NCBI GenBank assembly: GCA_963786945.1
Contig: CAWBAO010000001.1
Span: 434,001 to 498,000 of the forward strand
DNA length: 64,000 nucleotides
Direction: 5' to 3'
From: JADKCZ01 sp963786945
GTDB taxonomy: Bacteria > Myxococcota > Myxococcia > Myxococcales > Anaeromyxobacteraceae
Position numbers and translations under genes: made by a program. The notes under the pieces were generated by a model, which did no database searches, was not told where the DNA came from, and saw nothing but the letters and a program-made list of their open reading frames with translations. Positions 8,792 through 19,261 of this stretch are shown piece after piece. Each line of letters begins with the position of its first letter. Position 1 is the stretch's first letter.

Positions 8792-9772
8792 ATGGATCTC
8801 GTCGAGAGCTACCGCGAGGAGCTGCGCTTCGCCCGCAAGCCGCTGGGCCGGGCGCTGCTGGTCCTGCTGCTGGTGGCGCTGGTGCTCCTGCCCTGGTGGG
8901 GGCCGCGGGCCTGGCTGACCCGGGCCAGCCTGGTCTGGCTCTTCGCGGTGGGCGTCATCGGCCAGAACCTGCTGATCGGCTACGCCGGCCAGATCTCCTT
9001 CGGCCAGGCCGGGTTCCTCGCCATCGGGGCCTACACCTTCGGCCACCTGCGCATCGCCGGGCTCCCCTTCCCGCTGGCGCTGGCCGCCTCGGGGGCGGCC
9101 GCGGGGCTGGCGGGCTGGCTGGTGGGCTTCCCGTCCCTGCGGCTCAAGGGGCCCTACCTCGCCATCGCCACGCTCGGCTTCGGGACGGCCACCTACCAGG
9201 TCTTCGCCAACGTCGAGTGGCTCTCGGGCGGCCGGGCCGGGCTGGCCATCCCGCCGCTGCTGCCGCCCTTCGGGCTGCCGAGGGACACCTGGGTCTACCT
9301 GCTCTACTACGCCCTCTTCCTGCTCTTCACCGGGACCGCCTACAACCTCATCTCCTCCTGGCTGGGGCGCGCCCTGGTGGCGGTGCGCGACAGCGACATC
9401 GCCGCCGAGGCCATGGGCGTGAGCCTGTCGCGCTACAAGCTGCTCGCCTTCGCCATCTCCTCCGTCTACACCGGCGTGAGCGGCGCCCTCATGGCCCAGT
9501 ACCTCGGCCACCTGGAGCCGCAGGCCTTCAACATCTCCGAGTCGATGAACTTCTTCGTGGCGGTGATCGTGGGCGGGCTGGCCTCGGTGGAGGGATCGAT
9601 CTTCGGCGCCGCCTTCGTGGTGCTGGTGCCCGCCCTCTTCGGCGCCTTCCGCTGGGCGGTGCCGGTGCTGTTCGGCTCGGCCATCCTCTCGGTGCTGATC
9701 TTCGAGCCGCTGGGGCTGGCCGGCATGTGGCTCAAGGTCCGCCTCTACTTCCGCCTCTGGCCGTTCCGCTAG
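8792..9772 (+). CDS. livM: ABC transporter permease, LivM-like
   Basis: Inner-membrane permease subunit, 326 aa with about nine to ten hydrophobic segments. It shows the LivM features GYAGQISFGQAGFLAIGAY near residue 60 and a late loop DSDIAAEAMGVSLSRYKLLAF, which contacts the ATPases. It starts 3 bases after the ligase stop and ends immediately before livH. With LivH it forms the membrane channel of the importer. Confidence 0.94.
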   Translation: MDLVESYREELRFARKPLGRALLVLLLVALVLLPWWGPRAWLTRASLVWLFAVGVIGQNLLIGYAGQISFGQAGFLAIGAYTFGHLRIAGLPFPLALAASGAAAGLAGWLVGFPSLRLKGPYLAIATLGFGTATYQVFANVEWLSGGRAGLAIPPLLPPFGLPRDTWVYLLYYALFLLFTGTAYNLISSWLGRALVAVRDSDIAAEAMGVSLSRYKLLAFAISSVYTGVSGALMAQYLGHLEPQAFNISESMNFFVAVIVGGLASVEGSIFGAAFVVLVPALFGAFRWAVPVLFGSAILSVLIFEPLGLAGMWLKVRLYFRLWPFR

Positions 9773-10660
9773 GTGACCATGGAGCGACTCCTCCAGTACA
9801 CGCTGTCGGGCCTCCAGGCGGGGAGCCTCTACGCCATGGTGGCGCTGGGCCTGGTGCTCATCTACCGGTCCACCCGCGTGCTCAACTTCGCCCACGCCGA
9901 CATGGCCACGGTGGGCACCTTCATCGCCTTCTCGATGATCACCAGCGGGATGCCCTTCTGGCTGGCCTTCGCCATGGCCATCGTGGCCGGCGCCGCCGTG
10001 GCGGTGGTCTTCTACTTCGCGGCGCTGGTGCCGGCCCAGCGCAAGGGGGCCAACCACCTGGGGCAGGTGATCCTCACGCTGGGGCTGGCCCTCATCCTCC
10101 AGGGGCTCACCATGTACCAGTGGGGCGCCGAGCCCGACCGCCTCCCCTTCCCGCTCTCCGACACCAGGGTCTGGCAGGTGGGGCCGGTCTTCGTGAGCGA
10201 GCTCTCGCTGGGGACGCTGGCCGCCGCCGCCGCGGCCAGCCTGGTCCTCTACCTCATCACCCAGAAGACCCGGCTCGGCCTGGCCATGCGGGCCACCTCC
10301 GAGAACCTCCAGGCGGCCCAGACGCTGGGCATCCCCACCCGCGGCGTGCTGGCCTTCGCCTGGGGCGTGGCGGCGGCCCTGGCGGTGGTGGCCGGCGTCT
10401 TCCTGGCCCCGGTCCTGCTCCTCGATCCCTTCTTCATGCTCGACGCCATGTTCAAGGGGCTGGCGGCCGCGGTGCTGGGGGGGCTGAACAGCCTGCCCGG
10501 GGCGGTCCTCGGCGGGCTGCTGCTCGGCGTGGCCGAGGCGCTGGGCGGCGCCTACGTGTCGCTGGAGTTCAAGACCTCGCTGGCCTTCATCCTCATCGTG
10601 GCCGTGCTGCTGGTGCGGCCGGAGGGGCTGCTCGGCAAGGAGTTCCAGGAGCGCGTCTAG
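9773..10660 (+). CDS. livH: ABC transporter permease, LivH-like
   Basis: Second permease subunit, 295 aa. The GTG at 9773 directly abuts the livM stop; the ATG six bases later is an alternative start. Typical LivH features: an N-terminal region with LQYTLSGLQAGSLYAMVALG, NFAHADMATVG, and the coupling segment MRATSENLQAAQTLGI. It is the last gene of the importer operon and is convergent with the enoyl-CoA hydratase gene, with only 12 bases between them, leaving little room for a terminator. Confidence 0.94.
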   Translation: MTMERLLQYTLSGLQAGSLYAMVALGLVLIYRSTRVLNFAHADMATVGTFIAFSMITSGMPFWLAFAMAIVAGAAVAVVFYFAALVPAQRKGANHLGQVILTLGLALILQGLTMYQWGAEPDRLPFPLSDTRVWQVGPVFVSELSLGTLAAAAAASLVLYLITQKTRLGLAMRATSENLQAAQTLGIPTRGVLAFAWGVAAALAVVAGVFLAPVLLLDPFFMLDAMFKGLAAAVLGGLNSLPGAVLGGLLLGVAEALGGAYVSLEFKTSLAFILIVAVLLVRPEGLLGKEFQERV

Positions 10661-10672
10661 CGCCCCGGGCGA

Positions 10673-11428
10673 TCAGCCCCGCTTCCGCTCGAAGAAGGCG
10701 GTCAGCGCCGCCAGGGCCTCCGGCGAGGAGAGCCGCTCGCGGAAGATGCGGATCTCCTCCGCCATCCGCTCCTCGAGGGCCGGCGCGTGGGGCCGCTTGA
10801 GGAGCTCCTTGGTGAGGCGCACCGACTCGGGGGGCTGGGCCGCCACGGCGCGTGCCGCCTCCCGGGCGTGGTCGAGGAGCCTGGCCTCGGGGACCACCTC
10901 GTTCACCAGGCCGGCGGCCAGGGCGGCCTCGGCGCCGAAGGGCCGCCCCAGCAGCAGCCACTCCGCGGCGCGCTGGTGGCCGACCCGCATGGGCAGCAGC
11001 AGGCTCGAGCCGCCCTCCGGCGCCAGGCCCAGCGACACGAAGGGCAGCTGGAAGCGGGCGGTGGGGCTGGCGTAGACCAGGTCGCAGTGGAGCAGCAGGG
11101 TGGTGCCGATGCCCACCGCCACGCCGCCCACCGCGGCCACGATGGGCTTGCGGGCGGTGCGGATGGCGGCCAGGAAGCCGGTGACCGGCGCGCCCGCCTC
11201 GTCCCCGCCGCCCGCCGCCAGGAAGTCGGCCAGGTCGTTCCCGGCGGTGAAGCAGCCGGGCTGGCCGTGCAGCAGGATCACGTGGACGCCCGGGTCGCCC
11301 TCGGCCCGGGCCAGCGCCTCGGACAGGGCCGTGTACATCCCGGCGGTGAGCGCGTTCTTCTTCTCCGGCCGGTGGAGCTCGATGCTGGCGATCCGCTCCG
11401 CCGTGGACGTCCGCACATGGTTCGACAT
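10673..11428 (-). CDS. Enoyl-CoA hydratase/isomerase family protein
   Basis: Crotonase-fold enzyme, 251 aa, last gene of the minus-strand beta-oxidation operon. It has the oxyanion-hole segments GCFTAGNDLADFL (near residue 60) and VGGVAVGIGTTLLLHCDLVYAS (near residue 100), followed by PFVSLGLAPEGGSS. The position equivalent to the first hydratase glutamate is not obviously Glu, while the acidic residue in APEGGSS is present, so isomerase activity on a delta-3 double bond is possible as well as hydration. Its ATG overlaps the stop of the thiolase (TGATG). Confidence 0.88.
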   Translation of the reverse strand: MSNHVRTSTAERIASIELHRPEKKNALTAGMYTALSEALARAEGDPGVHVILLHGQPGCFTAGNDLADFLAAGGGDEAGAPVTGFLAAIRTARKPIVAAVGGVAVGIGTTLLLHCDLVYASPTARFQLPFVSLGLAPEGGSSLLLPMRVGHQRAAEWLLLGRPFGAEAALAAGLVNEVVPEARLLDHAREAARAVAAQPPESVRLTKELLKRPHAPALEERMAEEIRIFRERLSSPEALAALTAFFERKRG

Positions 11429-12630
11429 CAGGCCGCCTCCAGTACCATCGCCAGTCCCTGTCCCACCCCGATGCAGAGGCTCACCACGGCGTGGCGCCCC
11501 CCGCTGCGGCGCAGCTCCCGCGCCGCGGTGAGGGCCAGCCTGGCCCCCGAGGCCCCGAGCGGGTGGCCGAGCGCGATGGCCCCGCCGTTGGGGTTCACGC
11601 GGGCGTCGTCGAAGGGGAGGCCGAGGAGCTTCAGGCAGGCCAGCGCCTGGCTGGCGAAGGCCTCGTTCACCTCGATCAGGTCCACCTGCGCCAGCGAGAG
11701 CCCGGCGCGCTCCAGCGCGCGGGGGATGGCGAAGACCGGCCCCAGCCCCATCAGGCGCGGCTCCACGCCGGCGGCGCCGGCCGCCAGGATCCGCGCCAGC
11801 GGCCGGAGCCCGGCGCGCTCCCCGGCGGCGCGGGAGCCGAGCAGCAGGACCGCGGCGCCGTCGTTGATGCCGGAGGCGTTGCCGGCGGTCACCACGCCGC
11901 CCTCGAAGAGCGGCGGCAGCCGCGCCAGCCCGTCCAGGCTGGTCCCGGGGCGCGGGTGCTCGTCGGCCCGGACCACGGTGGGCGGCCCCTTCCCGGCCGA
12001 GGGCACCTCGACGGGGTGGAGCTCGGCCTCGAAGAAGCCGGCGGCGCGGGCCCGCTCGCAGCGCTCCTGCGACCGGGCGGCGAAGCGATCCGCCTCCTCC
12101 CGGGAGATGCCGTGCGCCCGGGCCACGTTGTCGCCGGTCTGCGGCATGGTGTCGGCGCCGTAGGCCTCCACCAGGCGCGGGTTGGGGAAGCGGGCGCCCA
12201 GCGTGGTGTCGAAGGCGGAGAGCTCCCGCGACCAGGGCGCCGCGGCCTTGGCCACCGCGAAGGGGGCGCGGCTCATGCTCTCGACGCCGCCCGCCAGGTA
12301 GAGGTCGCCGTCCCCGACGGTCAGGGCCCGGGCCGCGTCCACCACCGCGGCCAGGCCGCTGGCGCACAGCCGGTTCACGGTCTGGGCGGGCACGGTGACC
12401 GGGAACCCGGCCAGCAGCGAGGCGTGCCGGGCCACGTTGCGCGAGTCCTCCCCGGCCTGGTTGGTGCACCCGAGGTAGACGTCCTCGAGGGCCTCCGCCG
12501 GCCAGGGGGAACGGGCCACCAGCGCGCGCATCACCCCGGCCACCAGGTCGTCGGGGCGGACCGGGGCCAGCGCGCCGGCGTGGCGGCCGAAGGGGGTGCG
12601 CAGCCCGTCGTAGATCCAGGCGTCGAGCAC
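11428..12630 (-). CDS. Acetyl-CoA acyltransferase (thiolase), PcaF/FadA-type
   Basis: Degradative thiolase that cleaves 3-ketoacyl-CoA to acetyl-CoA and a shortened acyl-CoA, 400 aa. The nucleophilic cysteine lies in TVNRLCASGLAAVVD (near residue 91), the catalytic histidine in GHPLGASGARLAL, and the second cysteine in VVSLCIGVGQG. The N-terminus DAWIYDGLRTPFGRHAGAL resembles beta-ketoadipyl-CoA thiolases (PcaF/PaaJ). It is 4 bases downstream of another thiolase, so the operon has two, perhaps with different chain-length or dicarboxylate preference. Confidence 0.93.
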   Translation of the reverse strand: MLDAWIYDGLRTPFGRHAGALAPVRPDDLVAGVMRALVARSPWPAEALEDVYLGCTNQAGEDSRNVARHASLLAGFPVTVPAQTVNRLCASGLAAVVDAARALTVGDGDLYLAGGVESMSRAPFAVAKAAAPWSRELSAFDTTLGARFPNPRLVEAYGADTMPQTGDNVARAHGISREEADRFAARSQERCERARAAGFFEAELHPVEVPSAGKGPPTVVRADEHPRPGTSLDGLARLPPLFEGGVVTAGNASGINDGAAVLLLGSRAAGERAGLRPLARILAAGAAGVEPRLMGLGPVFAIPRALERAGLSLAQVDLIEVNEAFASQALACLKLLGLPFDDARVNPNGGAIALGHPLGASGARLALTAARELRRSGGRHAVVSLCIGVGQGLAMVLEAA

Positions 12631-12634
12631 GGGG

Positions 12635-13813
12635 TCAGGCGACCTCGAAGAGCCCGGCGGCGCCCATGCCGCCGCCGATGCACATGGTCACCACCACCAG
12701 GCGCACGCCGCGCCGCTTCCCCTCGATGAGGGCGTGGCCCACCAGCCGGGCGCCGGACATCCCGTAGGGGTGCCCCACGGCGATGGCGCCCCCGTTCACG
12801 TTGAGCCGCTCGTCGGGGATCCCCAGGCGGTCGCGGCAGTGGATCACCTGCACGGCGAAGGCCTCGTTGAGCTCCCAGAGCCCCACCTCCTCCGCCTTGA
12901 CCCCGGTCCGCTCCAGCAGGCGCGGGACCGCCACCACCGGCCCCACGCCCATCTCGTCCGGCTCGCAGCCGGCCACCGCGAAGCCGCGGAAGATGCCGAG
13001 CGGGGCGAGCCCCCGCCGCTCGGCCAGCTTCGCGTCCATGACCACGCAGGCCGAGGCCCCGTCGGAGAACTGGCTGGCGTTCCCGGCGGCGATGGTGCCG
13101 CCGGGGAAGACCGGCTTGATCCTCGCCACCGCCTCGAGGGTGGTGTCGGCGCGGATGCCCTCGTCGGCCTCCAGCGTCACCTCCTTCATCCCCAGGCGGC
13201 CGGTGGCCTTGTCGGCCACGCCCATCACCGTCCTGAAGGGGACGATCTCGTCCTTGAAGCGCCCGGCGGCCTGGGCGGCGGCGGCCCGCTGCTGGCTCCT
13301 CACCCCGTACTCGTCCTGGCGCTGGCGCGTGATCCGGTAGCGGCTGGCCACGTTCTCGGCGGTCTCCAGCATGCCCATGTAGACGGCCGGCTTGTGCTCG
13401 GAGAGCCAGGGATCCTGGAACATGTGCTGGTTCAGCTGCGCCTGCACGCAGGAGATCTGCTCGAGGCCGCCGGCCACCAGCACCGGGACCTTGTCGACGA
13501 TGACCCGCTGCGCCGCCATGGCGATGGCCTGCAGCCCCGAGGAGCAGAAGCGGTTCACGGTGGTGCCGGCGGTGGTGACCGGCAGGCCGGCCCGGAGCGC
13601 GATCTGGCGGGCCACGTTGCCGCCGGTGGTGCCCTCCGGCAGGGCGCAGCCGATGATCACGTCCTCCACCTCGCCGGGGTCGACCCGGGCGCGCTCCACC
13701 GCGGCCCGGACCACGTGGCCGCCCAGGGTCGCGCCGTGGGTCATGTTGAGCGCCCCGCGCCAGGACCTGGCCAGGCCGGTGCGGGCGGTGGAGACGATGA
13801 CGGCGTCGGACAT
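12635..13813 (-). CDS. Acetyl-CoA acyltransferase (thiolase), PimB-like
   Basis: Second thiolase of the operon, 392 aa. The catalytic Cys is in TVNRFCSSGLQAIAMAAQ, the His in GHPYGMSGARLVGH, and the second Cys in TMCIGGGMGAAGLFE. Within the operon it follows the PimF-like gene by 14 bases. Together with PimC/PimD/PimF-like neighbours the best inference is the thiolytic step on 3-oxo dicarboxyl- or medium-chain acyl-CoAs (PimB role), though sequence alone does not settle the substrate. Confidence 0.92.
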   Translation of the reverse strand: MSDAVIVSTARTGLARSWRGALNMTHGATLGGHVVRAAVERARVDPGEVEDVIIGCALPEGTTGGNVARQIALRAGLPVTTAGTTVNRFCSSGLQAIAMAAQRVIVDKVPVLVAGGLEQISCVQAQLNQHMFQDPWLSEHKPAVYMGMLETAENVASRYRITRQRQDEYGVRSQQRAAAAQAAGRFKDEIVPFRTVMGVADKATGRLGMKEVTLEADEGIRADTTLEAVARIKPVFPGGTIAAGNASQFSDGASACVVMDAKLAERRGLAPLGIFRGFAVAGCEPDEMGVGPVVAVPRLLERTGVKAEEVGLWELNEAFAVQVIHCRDRLGIPDERLNVNGGAIAVGHPYGMSGARLVGHALIEGKRRGVRLVVVTMCIGGGMGAAGLFEVA

Positions 13814-13827
13814 GGCGGGCTCCCCGG

Positions 13828-15911
<2,084 letters not shown>

Positions 15912-15915
<4 letters not shown>

Positions 15916-17048
15916 CTGCCCTCCGTGATGAAGCGCTCCAGGTGGTGCTCGGTGTCGCCGAGCGAGGCCTCGATGGCCATGAGCCGCTTGAAGCAGTGGC
16001 TCACCGCCAGCTCGTCGGTGACCCCCATGCCGCCGTGGAGCTGCACCGCCTGCTGCCCCACGAAGCGGCAGGCCTGCCCCACCACGACCTTGGCCGCCGA
16101 CAGCTTGCGCCGCCGCTCCTTCAGGTCGGCCGCGCCGGCCACCATGGCCGCCAGGTAGCTCATGGAGCGGGCCTGCTCCACGTGCATGAGCATGTCGGCC
16201 ATGCGGTGCTGGAGCGCCTGGAAGCGGGCGATGGGCACGCCGAACTGCTTGCGGGTCCGGGTGTACTCGGTGGTGGCGTCGAGGGTGGCCTGGAGCACGC
16301 CCACCGCCTCGGCGCAGAGCGCCGCCACCCCCAGGTCCCAGGCCGCCTCCAGCGCCGGGAAGGCGCCCCCCTCGGGGCCGAGCAGGGCGTCGGGCTCGAG
16401 CGGCGCCTCGTCGAGGACCACGTCGGCGCCCCGCTGGCCGTCGATGAGCGGATAGGGGATCAGCCTCACGCCGCGCGAGCCGGGCGGGACGGCGAAGACC
16501 GAGATGCCCCGCGGCTCGTCGACCGCGCCGGAGGTGCGGGCGGTGACCAGCAGCAGGTCGGCGGCGGCGGCGTGGACCACCACCGCCTTCCTCCCCGACA
16601 GCACCCAGCCCGCCCCGCCCCGCCGGGCGGCGGTCGCCACCCGGGGGAGGTCGTAGCGGGCCCCCGCCTCGCCGTGGGCCGGGACCACGATGCGCCGGCC
16701 CTCGGCCATGGCCGGGAGCAGCGCCGCCTGCTGGGCGGGGGTCCCGAGCGCCCCCACCAGCGCGCTGCCGAGGACGGCGGAGGCCAGGTAGGGCTCGACC
16801 AGCAGGGCCCGCCCCATGGCGTCGAGCGTGACCATGGTCTCGATGGCCGCCGGGGCCATCCCCCCGTGCTCCGGCGCGACCTGGAGGCCGAGCAGCCCCA
16901 TCTCGGCCAGCTTCGCCCAGGTCTCCCGGCTCCAGCCCTCCGGGGAGCGGAGGATCCTGCGGCGGGCCTCGAAGCCGTACTGCTGCGCCAGGAAGCGCTG
17001 CACCGTCTCGGCCAGCGCCCGCTGCTCCTCGGTGAGGTTGAAGTGCAT
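15912..17048 (-). CDS. pimD: Acyl-CoA dehydrogenase, PimD-like (small subunit of pimeloyl-CoA dehydrogenase)
   Basis: FAD-dependent acyl-CoA dehydrogenase-like subunit, 378 aa. It strongly resembles PimD in features such as an N-terminal LTEEQRALAETVQRFLAQQY, EGWSRETWAKLAEMGLLGL, AALCAEAVGVLQATLDATTE, YTRTRKQFGVPI and VGQQAVQLHGGMGVTDE. PimC and PimD form a heteromer oxidising dicarboxyl- and fatty-acyl-CoAs in Rhodopseudomonas palustris. Here too the two genes are adjacent, large subunit first, 9 bases apart. The annotation is by recognised family similarity; substrate range is inferred. Confidence 0.85.
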
Positions 17049-17057
17049 GGCGCGCCC

Positions 17058-18254
17058 CTAGAGACCCAGGATCAGCTGGGCGATGATGTTCTTCTGGATC
17101 TCGTTGGAGCCGCCGTAGATCGAGGCCTTGCGCATGTTGCAGTAGGTGGCGGCCAGCGGCGCGGCGTACTCCGGCCCCACCGGCTCCCCCTGGAACCCGC
17201 CGTCGAGCGCCTCGACCCGGAACGGCAGGGCGTAGGGGCCGACCGCCTGCAGCATCAGCTCGGTGAGCGCCTGCTGGATCTCGGTGCCCTTGATCTTGAG
17301 GAGCGAGGCCTCCGGCCCGGGGGTGCGCTGCTCCGCCTCGGCCGAGAGGACGCGGAGGTTGGTGATCTCCAGCGCCATCAGGTCGATCTCCACCTGGGCC
17401 AGGCGCGCCGCGAAGGCGGGGTCCTCGGCGAGGGGGCGCCCGTGCTTGCGCTCGGAGGCGGCGATGCGCTTGAGCCGCTCCAGCTCCCGCTTCGACGCGC
17501 CGATGCCGGCGATGTTGGCGCGCTCGTGGCCGAGCAGGAACTTGGCGTAGGTCCAGCCCCGGTTCTCCTCGCCGACCAGGTTCTCCACCGGCACCGACAC
17601 GTCCTCGAACCAGACCTCGTTCACCTCGTGGCCACCGTCGAGCATGATGATGGGGCGCACCGTCACCCCGGGGCTCTTCATGTCGACGAGCAGGAAGGAG
17701 ATGCCGGCCTGGGGCTTGGCGGCCCGGTCGGTCCGGACCAGGCAGAAGATCCAGTCAGCGTGCTGGGCCAGGGTGATCCAGGTCTTCTGGCCGTTCACCA
17801 GGTAGTGGTCGCCGCGCCGCTCGGCCCGGGTCCGCAGCGAGGCCAGGTCCGAGCCGGCCTCCGGCTCGGAGTACCCCTGGCACCACCAGTCCTCCCCGGA
17901 GAGGATGCGCGGCAGGAAGCGCCGCTGCTGCGCCTCGCTCCCGAAGCGCATGATGACCGGGCCCACCATCTTCAGGCCGAAGGGGAGCAGGCGCGGCGCC
18001 CCGGCCGCGGCGCACTCCTCCTCGAAGATGTACTGGCGGACGGGATCCCAGCCGGTGCCCCCGAACTCGGCGGGCCAGTTGGGGCCGCCCCAGCCGTGGC
18101 GGTGGAGGAGGCGCTGCCACGCCACGGTCTCCGCCGGGGGCACGTGCAGCCCCTCCAGCACGTAGCGGCGCGTCGGGGCGGGGAGGCGCTGCTCCAGGAA
18201 GAGGCGCACCTCCTCGCGGAAGGCCTGCTCCTCGGGGGTGAAGGTGAGGTCCAC
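17058..18254 (-). CDS. pimC: Acyl-CoA dehydrogenase, PimC-like (large subunit of pimeloyl-CoA dehydrogenase)
   Basis: First gene of the minus-strand catabolic operon, 398 aa from GTG 18254, chosen because the protein then begins VDLTFTPEEQAFREEV, like PimC, with GGAGG just upstream. PimC hallmarks: WWCQGYSEPEAGSDLASL, GQKTWITLAQHADWIFCL, TVRPIIMLDGGHEVNEVWF, YAKFLLGHERANIAGIG, and the C-terminal YGGSNEIQKNIIAQLILGL with the FAD-contact motif. Two ACADs of about 400 and 380 aa in tandem suggest a heteromeric enzyme. A palindrome (18289-18303) lies 35 bases upstream and may regulate it. Confidence 0.88.
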   Translation of the reverse strand: MDLTFTPEEQAFREEVRLFLEQRLPAPTRRYVLEGLHVPPAETVAWQRLLHRHGWGGPNWPAEFGGTGWDPVRQYIFEEECAAAGAPRLLPFGLKMVGPVIMRFGSEAQQRRFLPRILSGEDWWCQGYSEPEAGSDLASLRTRAERRGDHYLVNGQKTWITLAQHADWIFCLVRTDRAAKPQAGISFLLVDMKSPGVTVRPIIMLDGGHEVNEVWFEDVSVPVENLVGEENRGWTYAKFLLGHERANIAGIGASKRELERLKRIAASERKHGRPLAEDPAFAARLAQVEIDLMALEITNLRVLSAEAEQRTPGPEASLLKIKGTEIQQALTELMLQAVGPYALPFRVEALDGGFQGEPVGPEYAAPLAATYCNMRKASIYGGSNEIQKNIIAQLILGL

Positions 18255-18288
18255 GTGGCCTCCCCCCGGCGCCTGGCGGCCCGGGCCG

Positions 18289-18303
18289 TTTCGCACTGCG
18301 GAA
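18289..18303. promoter_or_regulatory. 15-bp palindrome, candidate IclR-family operator
   Basis: TTTCGCA-C-TGCGGAA: 7-base arms with one mismatch about a single central base. It sits in the 190-bp region between the divergent pimC-like gene (start 18254) and the SDR gene (start 18445). It resembles in size and arms the palindrome next to the IclR gene at 22722-22740 (core TTTCACCATACGAAA). IclR-type proteins typically bind about 15-bp palindromes of this kind, so control of the catabolic block by the local IclR protein is a reasonable inference. A separate inverted repeat CTGGCA/TGCCAG (18358-18363 and 18373-18378) also lies in this region. Confidence 0.45.
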
Positions 18304-18444
18304 TGCTTGTCCGGCTTGCGTACCTGCCGTCCACGCCGTAGCACGGGCCTGTTGACGCTGGCAAGCCGGGAGTGCCAGCATCGAGGACCGCGCCGGAGAC
18401 GATAGCCCTTCCCATCCGCCGCGTCGCCTGGAGGGCGGACCCCG

Positions 18445-19218
18445 ATGAGCCTGCGACGACTGCTCGACCTCTCGGGGAAGGTGGCGCTGGTCACCGGCGG
18501 CTCCCGCGGCCTCGGGCTGCAGATGGCCGAGGCCCTCGGCGAGATGGGGGCCCGGGTGGCGCTCACCGCCCGCAAGGCGGCCGAGCTCGACGCCGCGGTG
18601 GGCCACCTGGCCTCCCAGGGCGTGGAGGCCCTGGCGGTGCCGGTCGACCTGGGGCGCCGGGAGAACCTCCCGGCCGCGCTCGACCCGGTGCTGGCCCGCT
18701 TCGGCACCGTGGACGTGCTGGTGAACAACGCCGGGACCACCTGGGGCGCCCCGGCCGAGGAGTACCCGGCCGAGGCCTGGGACAAGGTGATGCGCCTGAA
18801 CATCGACGCCATGTTCTTCCTCTCCCAGCTGGTGGCGCTCCGCTGCATGATCCCGCGCCGCTCGGGGAAGATCGTCAACGTGGCCTCGGTGGCCGGCCTC
18901 TCGGGGAACCCCCCCGGCATGCAGACCATCGCCTACAACGCCAGCAAGGGGGCGGCGGTGAACCTGACCCGGGCGCTGGCGGCGGAGTGGGGGCGGCACG
19001 ACATCAACGTCAACGCCATCTGCCCGGGCTTCTTCCCCTCCAGGATGACCCACGGCCTGCTCGGCCAGATCGGCCAGGCCATCGTGGCCGGCACGCCGCT
19101 CGGCCGGCTCGGCGGCGAGGAGGACCTGAAGGGCGCGGTGGTCTTCCTGGCCTCGGAGGCCTCCCGCCACGTCACCGGGCAGTGCCTGGTGGTGGACGGC
19201 GGCGCCTCCCTCTGGTGA
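18445..19218 (+). CDS. Short-chain dehydrogenase/reductase
   Basis: NAD(P)-dependent alcohol dehydrogenase/ketoreductase, classical SDR fold, 257 aa. The cofactor motif TGGSRGLG is near residue 18, NNAG near 92, and the catalytic Ser/Tyr/Lys are seen in VNVASVAG and YNASKGA, with the YxxxK embedded. The C-terminal VTGQCLVVDGGASLW is typical. First gene of a plus-strand run SDR-ACAD-kinase-ComB. In this context it may oxidise or reduce a hydroxyacyl intermediate, for instance interconverting hydroxy and keto acids (inference). Confidence 0.92.
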   Translation: MSLRRLLDLSGKVALVTGGSRGLGLQMAEALGEMGARVALTARKAAELDAAVGHLASQGVEALAVPVDLGRRENLPAALDPVLARFGTVDVLVNNAGTTWGAPAEEYPAEAWDKVMRLNIDAMFFLSQLVALRCMIPRRSGKIVNVASVAGLSGNPPGMQTIAYNASKGAAVNLTRALAAEWGRHDINVNAICPGFFPSRMTHGLLGQIGQAIVAGTPLGRLGGEEDLKGAVVFLASEASRHVTGQCLVVDGGASLW

Positions 19219-19261
19219 ACTGGCCCGCGTCCCCGCTCACCGCCGCTGGCTGGAGGCGTCG

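Noticed and set aside
6968..10057. A 1029-aa minus-strand ORF across the liv genes
   Set aside because: Antisense shadow of the ligase, livM and livH with repetitive His/Glu/Gly/Arg composition; the opposite strand has clear families.
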